64,000 nucleotides of DNA from Planctomycetota bacterium (GTDB lineage: Bacteria; Planctomycetota; E44-bin39), in assembly GCA_004376375.1 (NCBI GenBank), contig SOJX01000076.1, forward strand, positions 1 through 64,000. Direction: 5' to 3'. Made by a program: the position numbers and the translations under genes. Of the stretch, positions 16,197-24,900 are shown in pieces (positions within the stretch are counted from its first letter, which is position 1; every line of letters starts with the position of its first letter). The notes beneath the pieces are model-generated. The model had not been told where the DNA came from. It saw nothing but the letters and a program-made list of their open reading frames with translations, and did no database searches.

Positions 16197-16796
16197 TCAC
16201 GAGTAGTGAGCTTCACCTCCACCGATGCCGACCCGGTTGAATACAGGATTTGTAAGTATGGTTTTATCCAACTCACCGTAAACTTCGGTATTAATAAAAA
16301 GTATCATGCCGTCATAGTGCATGCCTGTCTCACCGCATTGGCTGAAGCTGACGCCGCCTGCCCTGAGCCGGTTTTCCGGTGTGCCGTTAAGGTTCGGACT
16401 GTATTGTCGATTCTGTGCACAAACATACGCATAATCAGTGGCGACACCTTCAATACGCAAATCATAGCTCAACAGATGCACACCTGACGATTGACGCAAG
16501 TTGTTTATCTTATCAAATAAGTCCTGCCTCTCGCGGTCCGTTGGAATGTCGCCGCCTCCGCCACCGGTGCCGTTACCACCGCCGGTACCAGAGCTTCCTC
16601 CACCGGGTGTAGAACCGCCGCCACCGGGAGTAGTGCCGCCGCCGGTATTAGTGCCGCCGGTGCCTCCGGCTCCCGAGCCACTTGTCGCGGGGATGTCGCT
16701 TTTGCTTGATTTACCACTCTTACCGCATCCTGCGATCGTTGCGAATGATAGTACTGCGGCAATTGCAATCAGTATGGTAAGCCTGCTGTGTTTCAT
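16197..16796 (-). CDS. Lipoprotein, divergent CAP/SCP domain, ends at internal TGA
   Basis: 199 residues up to the TGA at 16199-16197. Signal, lipobox IAGC, GKSGKSSKS, Gly/Thr/Pro linker to about residue 85, then a CAP-like domain: RQDLFDKINNLRQSSGVHLL, a Tyr-Asp replacing the usual xW, VATDYAYVCAQ, QCGETG (compare CGEN) and NPVFNRVGIG. The usual CAP His and HR motifs are absent. The final strand of the CAP fold is missing before the TGA, but it is found in frame just after it (16196-16158). The adjacent gene has the same feature. Either the gene is truncated by a nonsense codon or the TGA is read through. Confidence 0.7.
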   Translation of the reverse strand: MKHSRLTILIAIAAVLSFATIAGCGKSGKSSKSDIPATSGSGAGGTGGTNTGGGTTPGGGGSTPGGGSSGTGGGNGTGGGGGDIPTDRERQDLFDKINNLRQSSGVHLLSYDLRIEGVATDYAYVCAQNRQYSPNLNGTPENRLRAGGVSFSQCGETGMHYDGMILFINTEVYGELDKTILTNPVFNRVGIGGGEAHYS

Positions 16797-16862
16797 CGTT
16801 TTCTAACCTTTCCAGGTTGTTAGTTTCTTTATTGAACGCCTTACACGAGGCGCCACCGCTTC

Positions 16863-16907
16863 CTAGTCGCAGAGGTCTACGACCCAGAAGTCGGTATCGG
16901 CGCCGTT
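16863..16907 (-). other. In-frame tail after TGA: CAP terminal strand
   Basis: After the TGA (16910-16908) the frame continues NGADTDFWVVDLCD and ends at TAG (16865-16863). Shares WVVDL-x-D with the tail of the next gene; the TGA lies 8 residues before the Trp here and 7 there. Confidence 0.65.
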
Positions 16908-17549
16908 TCACCCCCCGAAATGTTCGAAGTAGTGCCCGACACCTGCCCGTGTGAAAGCCGGATTGTTGAGCTTGCTGTGGTCAAGGTTTGCGTAGGCCTG
17001 CTGCGCAGTTGCCACTTCCGGGGGCATATACACGGGGTCACCGATTACCCCTGTTTCATCGCACTTCACAAAGGTAACACCGCCTTCTTCCAGGCGTTGC
17101 CGCGGATTCTTGCCGTCGGCAGTAGGCGAATATGGTGAGCTCGAGCCTTTGCTGCCGATCCAGTTGGCCAGCCATCTGCAGTATGCTTCGGCCACTGATG
17201 CTATCTGCGGGTCCCATGTTAAGGGGTCAACCCCTTTGTTCATACGCCCTTCGTTAATCAACTGAAACAACTCACCTGCTTTTCCGGCCGGGCCGCCACC
17301 GCCCCCGGTACCGCCACCGGTTTGTGTTCCACTGCCCGTGGAACCGCCACCGGTCCCTCCACCCCCAGTGCTGGTGCCACCTCCATTGCCTCCGCTGCCA
17401 GTACCGCCGCCTGCACTTCCTCCGCCCCCACCCCCATAATTCGGTATAGAATCACGGCTGGATTTATGCTTTTTGCTGCAGCCCGGCATCCAAACGACCA
17501 GGCCAATGATAATTGCGGTCAGAACCAGTAATCCTTTTTTGCCAGTCAT
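16908..17549 (-). CDS. Lipoprotein, divergent CAP/SCP domain, ends at internal TGA
   Basis: 213 residues up to the TGA at 16910-16908. Signal, lipobox MPGC, SKKHKSSRDSIP, Gly/Thr linker to about residue 92. Then a CAP-like domain: KAGELFQLINEGRMNKGVDPL with the WDP motif, SVAEAYCRWLA, KCDETG and NPAFTRAGVG. It is a paralogue of 16197-16796; both share CxETG in place of CGEN and lack the CAP HR motif. As in that gene, the last strand (FWVVDL) lies in frame behind the TGA. Signal peptide is nearly the same as in 17611-18285, another sign of reuse of the export cassette. Confidence 0.7.
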   Translation of the reverse strand: MTGKKGLLVLTAIIIGLVVWMPGCSKKHKSSRDSIPNYGGGGGGSAGGGTGSGGNGGGTSTGGGGTGGGSTGSGTQTGGGTGGGGGPAGKAGELFQLINEGRMNKGVDPLTWDPQIASVAEAYCRWLANWIGSKGSSSPYSPTADGKNPRQRLEEGGVTFVKCDETGVIGDPVYMPPEVATAQQAYANLDHSKLNNPAFTRAGVGHYFEHFGG

Positions 17550-17610
17550 GGTTACTGCTCCTTTATTTATAATGACAATCGAATGACACCGTTTTATACC
17601 CGTTCATTTC

Positions 17611-18285
17611 CTAGCGTAATGAAGCCCAGAATACAGCCACGCCGGAAGCACCTATTCCGACTCCGTGGTATTTGAGAGTCGAATTCAGTATTGCCGCGCG
17701 ATGTGTGGAACTGTTTTTCCATGCAGTTAAAGCGCCTGACGCTCCACCACCGTATCCGCATTCGTAGAGAGAACCCGGCAAACCAAGGAACTGACCTCGC
17801 TGCGTGCAGAAACTGTAGTTACTCGGATTGCTTTTTGCACCATGCCCAAAATAGCCCTGTTGTTCGCAGTCGTACGCGTGGCTTCGCTCTGCATCAGCGA
17901 TTTCATCCGACCAGATGAGAGCTGGCAGACCATTCTGCTGACGGTACTCATTAATGGCCTGGGCAACCATCTGTTCGTCCGCTGTACCGCCGGGAATCCT
18001 CGGAGCTTCGGGGTTTTCCGCAAGGCCAATCTGCGTATTACCAGGTACCGTGTCGCCGGTACCAGTGCCGCCGCCTGTGCCGCTACCTGTACCGGTGCCG
18101 GGCGAACCGCCGGGAATGTTCCCACTGCCGGTACCTGTTCCGCCCGGAACGGTGCCTCCGGTGCCTCCAGTGCTTCCGCCGCTAGCCGGGATAGAATTAC
18201 GGCTGGATTTGTGGCTTTTGCTGCAGCCTGGCATCCAAATGATCAGGCCGACAACAATAATTATGGCAAGAACATAGTTTTTCAT
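17611..18285 (-). CDS. Lipoprotein, CAP/SCP domain
   Basis: 224 residues. Signal, lipobox MPGC, SKSHKSSRNSIP, then a Gly/Thr/Pro linker to about residue 85. Canonical CAP layout: VAQAINEYRQQNGLPALIWSD, AERSHAYDCEQQGYFGH (first His), YECGYGGG (CGEN position), AWKNSSTHRAAIL (second His) and GVGIG...VFW at the end. Unlike the two genes downstream it keeps both histidines and ends without an internal TGA. First gene after the sigma54-type promoter at 18413. CAP proteins bind sterols or lipids, or act as allergen-type secreted proteins; the role here is unknown. Confidence 0.8.
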   Translation of the reverse strand: MKNYVLAIIIVVGLIIWMPGCSKSHKSSRNSIPASGGSTGGTGGTVPGGTGTGSGNIPGGSPGTGTGSGTGGGTGTGDTVPGNTQIGLAENPEAPRIPGGTADEQMVAQAINEYRQQNGLPALIWSDEIADAERSHAYDCEQQGYFGHGAKSNPSNYSFCTQRGQFLGLPGSLYECGYGGGASGALTAWKNSSTHRAAILNSTLKYHGVGIGASGVAVFWASLR

Positions 18286-18412
18286 CTCTCTCCCTCATAG
18301 GATGGAATGCTAGTAATAGTTGAATATCAGTATGTATCCACTTCTTTCCATGGCGAACCTCCGTGAGAAACCGTATACTTCCTTCAACATGTCAAACATT
18401 ATATACATGTAT

Positions 18413-18428
18413 AGCGAAAGGCATGCCA
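18413..18428 (-). promoter_or_regulatory. Sigma54-type promoter for the module 2 lipoprotein operon
   Basis: Minus strand TGGCATGCCTTTCGCTA: GG (18427-18426), ten bases, GC (18415-18414). A strong match to TGGCAC-N5-TTGC. The same 16 bases recur before the STAS gene at 19025. Its activator dyad is about 120 bp upstream. Confidence 0.7.
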
Positions 18429-18546
18429 TGCGGCCGGGGAAACGGCCTGTGTCGCCTGTAACTCATTGCCGGTAAAGCTGTTGTGGAAGAGAGGCTGGGG
18501 CGGGAACGTCATTGACAGCTGAATTATTGCCATTTTTCAGAATACG

Positions 18547-18563
18547 ATTCCGATTTCTGGAAT
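18547..18563. promoter_or_regulatory. Dyad enhancer site (UAS), module 2, lipoprotein promoter
   Basis: ATTCCGATTTCTGGAAT: arms ATTCC and GGAAT, 7-base centre. Sixteen of 17 bases match the site at 19158-19174. It lies 120 bp from the GG of the promoter at 18413-18428; the second pair has a spacing of 119 bp. Confidence 0.7.
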
Positions 18564-18697
18564 GGCATGAGACTCTATCGGTCTGGTTTTGTATTGCTTC
18601 ATGTTTTCGCAGAATTTGAACATGTAACATTCCAGGCTGTGTTTGTGTAATTAACAGTTAAGGATGGTTACGAACAATAATGCGCGTACAATTTTAA

Positions 18698-18982
18698 TCA
18701 GGAACAATTTCTAAGGTTATTCTCATCCTGTAGAGCACATGCCCGGTTTATCTCACCATTTTTCCGTCTAATCCAGTCGAGGACCTCGCCGCCAAGAGAA
18801 TCCAATGAATGCAAATCGGCCAGGTCCACCTGCACCTTCCATCTGCCCGAATCAACGACAGTCCGCACAATGTCCCGAACTTTTCTTGCAGATGAACCGG
18901 AAAGATTGCCGGCAATGCCGATGGAAATCCTCCCATCGCGCAGGAAAGAGATAGAGAAAGATGTTTTGGCGCATTCATTCAT
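18698..18982 (-). CDS. STAS-domain protein, module 2
   Basis: 94 residues from the ATG at 18982-18980 (MNECAKTSFSISF), which has GGAAG upstream and lies just behind the promoter at 19025. An earlier in-frame ATG would fall inside that promoter. Single STAS domain; core VDLADLHSLDSLGGEVLDW with the presumed phosphoserine in SLDSLG. The C-terminal part is shorter than in the module 1 and 4 homologues and ends NLRNCS. It lies between the activator and the lipoprotein operon, with its own sigma54-type promoter. Confidence 0.75.
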   Translation of the reverse strand: MNECAKTSFSISFLRDGRISIGIAGNLSGSSARKVRDIVRTVVDSGRWKVQVDLADLHSLDSLGGEVLDWIRRKNGEINRACALQDENNLRNCS

Positions 18983-19024
18983 AGCATGCTTCCATAGAGG
19001 CATTTCCGTAATAAATAACGGTAT

Positions 19025-19040
19025 AGCGAAAGGCATGCCG
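19025..19040 (-). promoter_or_regulatory. Sigma54-type promoter for the module 2 STAS gene
   Basis: Minus strand CGGCATGCCTTTCGCTA: GG (19039-19038), ten bases, GC (19027-19026). Identical from GG through the -12 region to the promoter at 18413. A start about 12 bp downstream gives a 5' leader of some 30 bases before the STAS ATG. Confidence 0.7.
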
Positions 19041-19157
19041 GATTGCGAGTGAAGCTCTGAGGTTGCCTGTTTCTTCTTGAACGTCAGAGTGTTACGAGAA
19101 AAAGGCTGATTCCATGGCAGGTCTGGCAGGCAATATTTATGCCTGAATGTAGAAATG

Positions 19158-19174
19158 ATTCCGGTTTCTGGAAT
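19158..19174. promoter_or_regulatory. Dyad enhancer site (UAS), module 2, STAS promoter
   Basis: ATTCCGGTTTCTGGAAT, five bases beyond the activator stop codon. A further half-site ATTCCG lies at 19184-19189 inside the end of the activator gene. Confidence 0.7.
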
Positions 19175-19178
19175 GAAA

Positions 19179-21614
19179 TCAGGATTCCGTTCGTTTGATA
19201 CCGTAGCGTTTCATTTTTTCGTAGAGAGTGGAGCGGGCGATTCCGAGCAGCCTGGCCGTCTCCCGTGTATCAAACTCCGTTTTCTGCAATACGTCATGTA
19301 TCACTTTTCTTTCAATTTCTTCGAGGGTTTCGGTCGATGCGGGCGCTCTGGGATTGATGATATCATCCTTTACCATATGCTTTTCTATTTTACCTTTTGA
19401 TATCGCCGTCAATCGCAGCAACTCATTCCTTAATTCACGAACGTTGCCGGGCCAATCATACTGCTCGAGAGAATCGAGGGCGTCTTTTTCCAGGTCTTTC
19501 GACCGTCCGGATTGCCCGAGAAAATGCTCAACCAGAGCAGGCACATCTTCCCTGCGTTCTCTCAGGGGAGGAATGTTGATTGGAATAACGCTTATGCGGT
19601 AGAAAAGGTCTTCCCTGAATGCGCCGCGCCTGACCTCATCTTCCAGGTCTTTATTTGTGGCAAAAATCAGACGCACGTCCGCGGAAACCGGTTTTGTCGC
19701 TCCCAGCGGCCGGACGCTGCTTTCCTCCAGAACGCGGAGCAGTTTTACCTGCATCTCCAACGGCATTTCACCTATCTCATCAAGAAATAACGTACCTTTG
19801 TCAGCTGCAAGAAAAAGTCCGTCTCTGTCTTCGTTTGCACCGGTAAATGCGCCCCTGGCGTATCCGAACAGCTCACTTTCCATAAGCGAGGACGGAATGG
19901 CAATGCAACTGACGGGAACGAAACGACCCTTGCGGCCGCTGGTTTTGTGGATACGGCGGGCAAGCATTTCCTTTCCTACGCCGGTCTCACCGGTAAGGAG
20001 GACAGGCATATCCGTACCCGCCACCTTTTTTATCATCCCCATCACATTATTAATAACGTTGCTGCGGAACACGAACTCAGATTCTACTCCGGAAGCAGGG
20101 GGTAACCCCGTCGGTTCGGCAGGTTCCAATCTTGCCTTATCCCTGACATCCTCCAACGCGGCGATAGCATCGTCGACTGATGTGAGCTGGAGAGTCTTTT
20201 CCATTTCCAGCTCGAGGACCAGTTTGGCTATGCCCTTTACCGTGGGACTGTTATGGTATAAAGTCCGGTACTTCTCAGGCAGCGCATCGGCAGCAGTGCG
20301 AATCTGGGCATACAGGTCTTCAAGTATTCTCGAAGCCTGATCAAGTTTCCCTCCTGTTACCAGAAAGTCAGCCTGATGATATCCGGCCTTCATGTAATGA
20401 CAAAACCACCCCCGCTTCAGCGGCTTGAGAAACCTGTTCAGCTTCTTTGCAGCAGAATCTTCAAATTTCTTGCGTGCCGTAAGCAATAACACTTCCGTCA
20501 AGGCGCAATTGCTCTTCAAAAGGACATCATCCGTTCCCGTTGCAATAGAGGTTACCCTTTGCAGGATATTTCTTGCCTCCGAAAGCTTCAGGAGATTTAT
20601 TCCGGCTTCGGCCTCGTACAATAGAATTCTTGCTTCAACAAGGAAATGTCCGGAGGAGGCAAACTGTTTTCTGGCTTCGCGGGTATAATGGAGCGCGGCA
20701 ACAAAGTCTCCTTCTGAAAGCCGCACCCGTGCAAGAAGTCCCTGGTAGGTGGCAATACCGCGATTCCATTTCAACCGGCGGGAGACGGTAAGCCCTTCTT
20801 CCGCATACTGCCTGGCCCGGTCGAATGCCCCGAGTTCTATCAGCACTATCGTTAAGGAAATGTATGCCCGTGCGAGCTCAAGCCCTCCGAGAGCGCCTGC
20901 CTCCAGGGCGGCTTTCTCCATGTAGTCAAGGCAATCACCGTATTTGCCCATCTGTGCATGGAGCGAGCCCAGGAGCCACATGCAATCCGTGCGAACAGTT
21001 TTAGGTCCGAGGCCGGTAATTATGGAGAGAGCATTATTTGCATCATCGATTGCTTCACGGACATTACCGAGTCTCGATCTGAGCATGGCCGTGTTCAGAA
21101 GAGCATAGGCATGGTTCCTGCTTGCGGAAAGGGTCTGATAGATACTTATTGCTTTATTCCATTGCGGGATAGCCTTCTTGTACTCTCCCCGCATGTCTGC
21201 TATCTGGGCCAGGTCGGAAATGTTTCTGGCGAGGATATTGCCGGATAAGCGCTGTTTCCTGCACACGCTCAGCGACTGATTAAAGAACTTGACCGCCGAC
21301 GATTTGTTTCCTTTCAGTATGTAGCAATCACCGATATAATTAAGAGTGGAGGCAAGCGTTTCATGATTTCGAGTCTTCTCCGCCGTCTTTTTTGCCGTTT
21401 GTAGGTTCTCAAGCGCCTTTTTCCACTTTCCCTCGTCAACGTAGGACTTACCGACGAGGAGCTGCAGTTCAGCGCGAATGGCTTCCGTTACTTTCTGCCG
21501 CAGGAAACGCCTGAGCATGCGCCGGGCCTGTGCGTATTCACCCGCAGTGAACAGATGTTCCGATTCCTGCTCGATCTGACTGATGAACTCTCGCGGGTCA
21601 GGTTTCACGGGCAT
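19179..21614 (-). CDS. TPR-sigma54 activator without kinase (module 2)
   Basis: About 811 residues from the ATG at 21614-21612 (MPVKPDPREF); the frame stays open to 21788, so the start is uncertain. The first 500 residues are TPR-like helices (repeats such as ALENLQTAKKTAEKTRN, GNKSSAVKFFNQSLS). Then the sigma54 AAA+ domain (GETGVGKE, GAFTGA, GTLFLDEIGEMP, RLIFATN) and a Fis-type HTH (TARLLGIARSTLYEKMKRYGI). There is no kinase or GAF domain, unlike the other three activators, so its input must come through the TPR region or another protein. Transcribed away from the kinase-type activator at 21951. Probable binder of ATTCC-N7-GGAAT. Confidence 0.85.
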   Translation of the reverse strand: MPVKPDPREFISQIEQESEHLFTAGEYAQARRMLRRFLRQKVTEAIRAELQLLVGKSYVDEGKWKKALENLQTAKKTAEKTRNHETLASTLNYIGDCYILKGNKSSAVKFFNQSLSVCRKQRLSGNILARNISDLAQIADMRGEYKKAIPQWNKAISIYQTLSASRNHAYALLNTAMLRSRLGNVREAIDDANNALSIITGLGPKTVRTDCMWLLGSLHAQMGKYGDCLDYMEKAALEAGALGGLELARAYISLTIVLIELGAFDRARQYAEEGLTVSRRLKWNRGIATYQGLLARVRLSEGDFVAALHYTREARKQFASSGHFLVEARILLYEAEAGINLLKLSEARNILQRVTSIATGTDDVLLKSNCALTEVLLLTARKKFEDSAAKKLNRFLKPLKRGWFCHYMKAGYHQADFLVTGGKLDQASRILEDLYAQIRTAADALPEKYRTLYHNSPTVKGIAKLVLELEMEKTLQLTSVDDAIAALEDVRDKARLEPAEPTGLPPASGVESEFVFRSNVINNVMGMIKKVAGTDMPVLLTGETGVGKEMLARRIHKTSGRKGRFVPVSCIAIPSSLMESELFGYARGAFTGANEDRDGLFLAADKGTLFLDEIGEMPLEMQVKLLRVLEESSVRPLGATKPVSADVRLIFATNKDLEDEVRRGAFREDLFYRISVIPINIPPLRERREDVPALVEHFLGQSGRSKDLEKDALDSLEQYDWPGNVRELRNELLRLTAISKGKIEKHMVKDDIINPRAPASTETLEEIERKVIHDVLQKTEFDTRETARLLGIARSTLYEKMKRYGIKRTES

Positions 21615-21795
21615 GTCCCTACTGCAATCGTACTGCGGGACCATGTACTGAACAGGCCTTTGGGCTCCAGGTTCCGCCGATGGCGCAAGTATATGAAACC
21701 ATTCAAAAGATGTAAACAAACATTTATACGGCATTATCGGGATTGCGTTATAAGGGATATCCACAACCCGTAAGAATGATTTCCACAAGAAACCC

Positions 21796-21824
21796 TTGAC
21801 GCTGAATATATTTTCCTGTTAAAC
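21796..21824 (+). promoter_or_regulatory. Candidate sigma70 promoter of the module 3 activator
   Basis: TTGACG (21796-21801), 17 bases, TTAAAC (21819-21824). Good -35, weak -10. It lies in the 160-335 bp between the divergent activator genes and points at 21951. Confidence 0.35.
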
Positions 21825-21950
21825 TTTCCGACGTGTGGCTTTTTCCGAGTTGTCACTCGGGAACATCCCCGGCAAAAAGATTCGTACTGCCTTCAACAAA
21901 TGCCACACCTTGCGGGTACACTGCAGTAGCTTCATACAGAGACAGAAGCA

Positions 21951-24900
21951 ATGAAACCTGAGCTTATCCAGAAAAGATACCGGGTGCTGAGGACTCTGGG
22001 TAAGGGCGGGATGGGCGAAGTGTTCCTTGTCGAGGACAAGCTGAAGAAAGACAGAAGAGTCGCCCTTAAAACAATAAAGCCGGACGCTCCTGACATTGAT
22101 GAATTTGTAGACCACTTCAAAGCGGAGTTCGACTCCCTGCGAAAACTCTCACATCCCAATCTCGCAAAGGTATACGATTTCGGATACGACTCGGAAAAAG
22201 GGCAATACTTCTTTTCATCCGAATACCTTGAAGGAACCGATCTGCTGAACGCTTCGAAAACACTGTCGCCTGACCAGCTGTACGAGATACTCGTCCAGGT
22301 ATGCAGAGCCCTCGAGTATATCCATTCGCATGGAATTATCCACTATGACATCAAGCCGCAACACATCCTGGTGGAGACCAGGGCGAATAAACTGGTCTCA
22401 AGAATAGTCGATTTCGGCCTTGCAGCGGAGGTGCAGACAAAATCAGGCCTTCCCATTCGCGGGACCATTGCCTATCTTGCCCCCGAAGTGGCGAAGCGTG
22501 ACCTGGTCGACGGTCGTGCGGATTTATACTCATTGGGGGCTACCCTTTATCACGTCCTTTCCGGAAAGACGCCTTTCGGGGGAAAGAGCCCGATTTCGAC
22601 ACTCCGGCATCATATAGAGAAGCTACCGGAATTCCCCTCGAACATGAATAAAAGTATACCCTCGCCGCTGAGGCAGATTACTCTGAAGCTGCTTGCCAAG
22701 GAACCGTCTGAGCGCTACCAGAATGCCAATGAAGTTATTGCGGCAATCAACAAGCTCGCAAACAAGAATTTCGAATTGGAGACGACCGACACCAGGAAGA
22801 GTTACATTCTGTCGCCGAAGTTCGTAGGCAGGGAACGGGAACTGAAAAAACTTGTTGAAAGATTTGCAGAACTGAAAGCCGGAAACCTCGAAAAGTTCTT
22901 TATTGTGATTGCGGGAGAAGAAGGAACCGGTAAAAGCCGGTTGCTGAGAGAGTTCAAATACCATGTTCAATTATCCGGTACGCCATGCTTTACGGGAGAA
23001 ACGGCGACTGGCCTTAACTTTCTCAGGGATATCCTGCGCCAGACAGTTTCCTATTTCGGGGCGGAGAATCCTGTTGTAAGCAAGTACGCGCCGTATCTTT
23101 CAAGATTTGTGCCGGAAGTAGCCAGGGGCCGAAAAGCCAAGGCACTGGCCGCATTAGATGCTCGGGAAGACAAGATTCGCGTCTTTGACAACCTGGCCCG
23201 ATTTATTCTGGCCGTTTCAGAGGTCGAGAAGTTCACTCTCCTGATTGAAGACATTGACTCCATCGACAGTTTTTTCCGCGAGTTTCTCGAGTATCTGCTG
23301 CGCACTGCCGCCTTGTCCAGCGAGTCCAGGAAAGCTATCGGCATGCTCCTTTGCGCTACCTGCGTCGACTTAAAGGAACCGTTCCCGCGTGAGTTGACGA
23401 AGAAGCATTCAGAGCAAATCGCAATAAGAGATTTTTCAATAGATGAAACCGAAGCGTTGATAGATTCGATGCTCCGGCTTGGAGAACAGAAAGCTCCGTT
23501 TGCCCAGAAAGTTTTTTCAGTGACCGGCGGCAACCCTCTTTTCGTCGAAGAGGTTATGAAAAACCTTATGGAAGAAGGCCTGGTCGTCAAACAGGAGGGG
23601 ATATGGCTGGTCGAAACAGAAAAAGCCGTTTTCCCAAATACTCTCTCTTCTACGCTTTCAAGACGGCTTTCCCGCCATTCGCGCCAGGCGCTCAATGTTT
23701 TACATGCATTGGCTGCGCTCAACCGCACGGTCCCAATACGCATTTTATCCCAGGTCGTGGAAGCAAAGGACATATCCACCGACATTGCCGGGTTGCGTAA
23801 AAGCCAGATGATTATACGGCGGCGAAATGGATACGAGTTGAGCCAGCCGTACCTTGGCCAGATGCTTCTTTCAAAGATGAGTCGAAAAACACTGAAACTC
23901 CTGCATAACAGGATTGGCAATTCAATTGAGAAAGCCCATGCCTCCGGTATTGATGAACACATTGAGGAGATTGCCTACCATTACCTTCGCGGTTCCGAGA
24001 AGAAGAAGGCCATTGAGTTTGGAGCGCTGGCTGCAGAAGAGCTTAGAAAATCGTATGCAAACGAAGCTGTAATAGACTGTTACAGGCGGATGCTGTTATT
24101 CCTCGATAAAGATGAAAGCAAAAAGAAGTTTGAAATCTCAATGAAGCTTGGAGAGATGTTTGAACTAATCGGCCAATATGAAAAAGCAAGAAGCACCTAC
24201 ATGCCGCTGCTCAGGCTGAAAAGCCCGGGCAAACTTCAACAGGCGGAAACTTATAAGAAGATCGCGGATATCCTGTTTCTAACCGGGCAATACGACAAAG
24301 CGCTTCAAACCTGCAATAAAGCCCTGACTAACCTGGAAAAACTGAAAAAATCCACCCGCGTTCTCGCTGATATATACAACCTGATTGGTAATATTGATGA
24401 AAGAAAAAAAAACATGGTGGATGCGGAGGTGAATCTTCGCAAAGGCTTGAAGATAAGAGAAAAAATCGGTGACAGCGTCGCCATTGCTGATTCGCTGAAC
24501 AACCTGGGGCTACTTTACACCCGCATAGGCGACCAAACCAAAGCAACGCGGTGTTACCAGGAATCCTTGGACCTGTACAAAAGAATCGGCGATGAAGGAA
24601 GGATTGGTACTTCGCTTTTGAACCTGGGGATTCTATTTGAGCGCGAAGGGCGATACGCCAAGGCGGCAAAACACTTTGCGAGAAGCCTGGCCATCCAGAA
24701 AAAAGTGGGAGACAAATGGCGGGTAATGATCTCAATGATCAACCTGGGGTGCGTTTACATCCCAATGGGAGATTATATACTCGCTTTGGATTGCCTTGAA
24801 GAAGGCTTGAAGGAATCAAGAGAAATAGACAGCTCGTTTGGCGTTGTACACTGTCTGGCCAACATTGGCCGGGCATACCTGGAGATCGGGGATCTTGACA

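Noticed and set aside
16155-17549. Reassignment of TGA to a sense codon in the whole genome
   Set aside because: Many genes here end in TGA at ATGA or TGATG junctions (for example 1001-999, 53733-53735, 60297-60299) and another ends at 19181-19179, with no conserved sequence after it.
19101-19113. Extra ATTCC half-sites (also at 18629) as further activator sites
   Set aside because: Five-base half-sites are too short and their distances to the promoters differ between the two copies.
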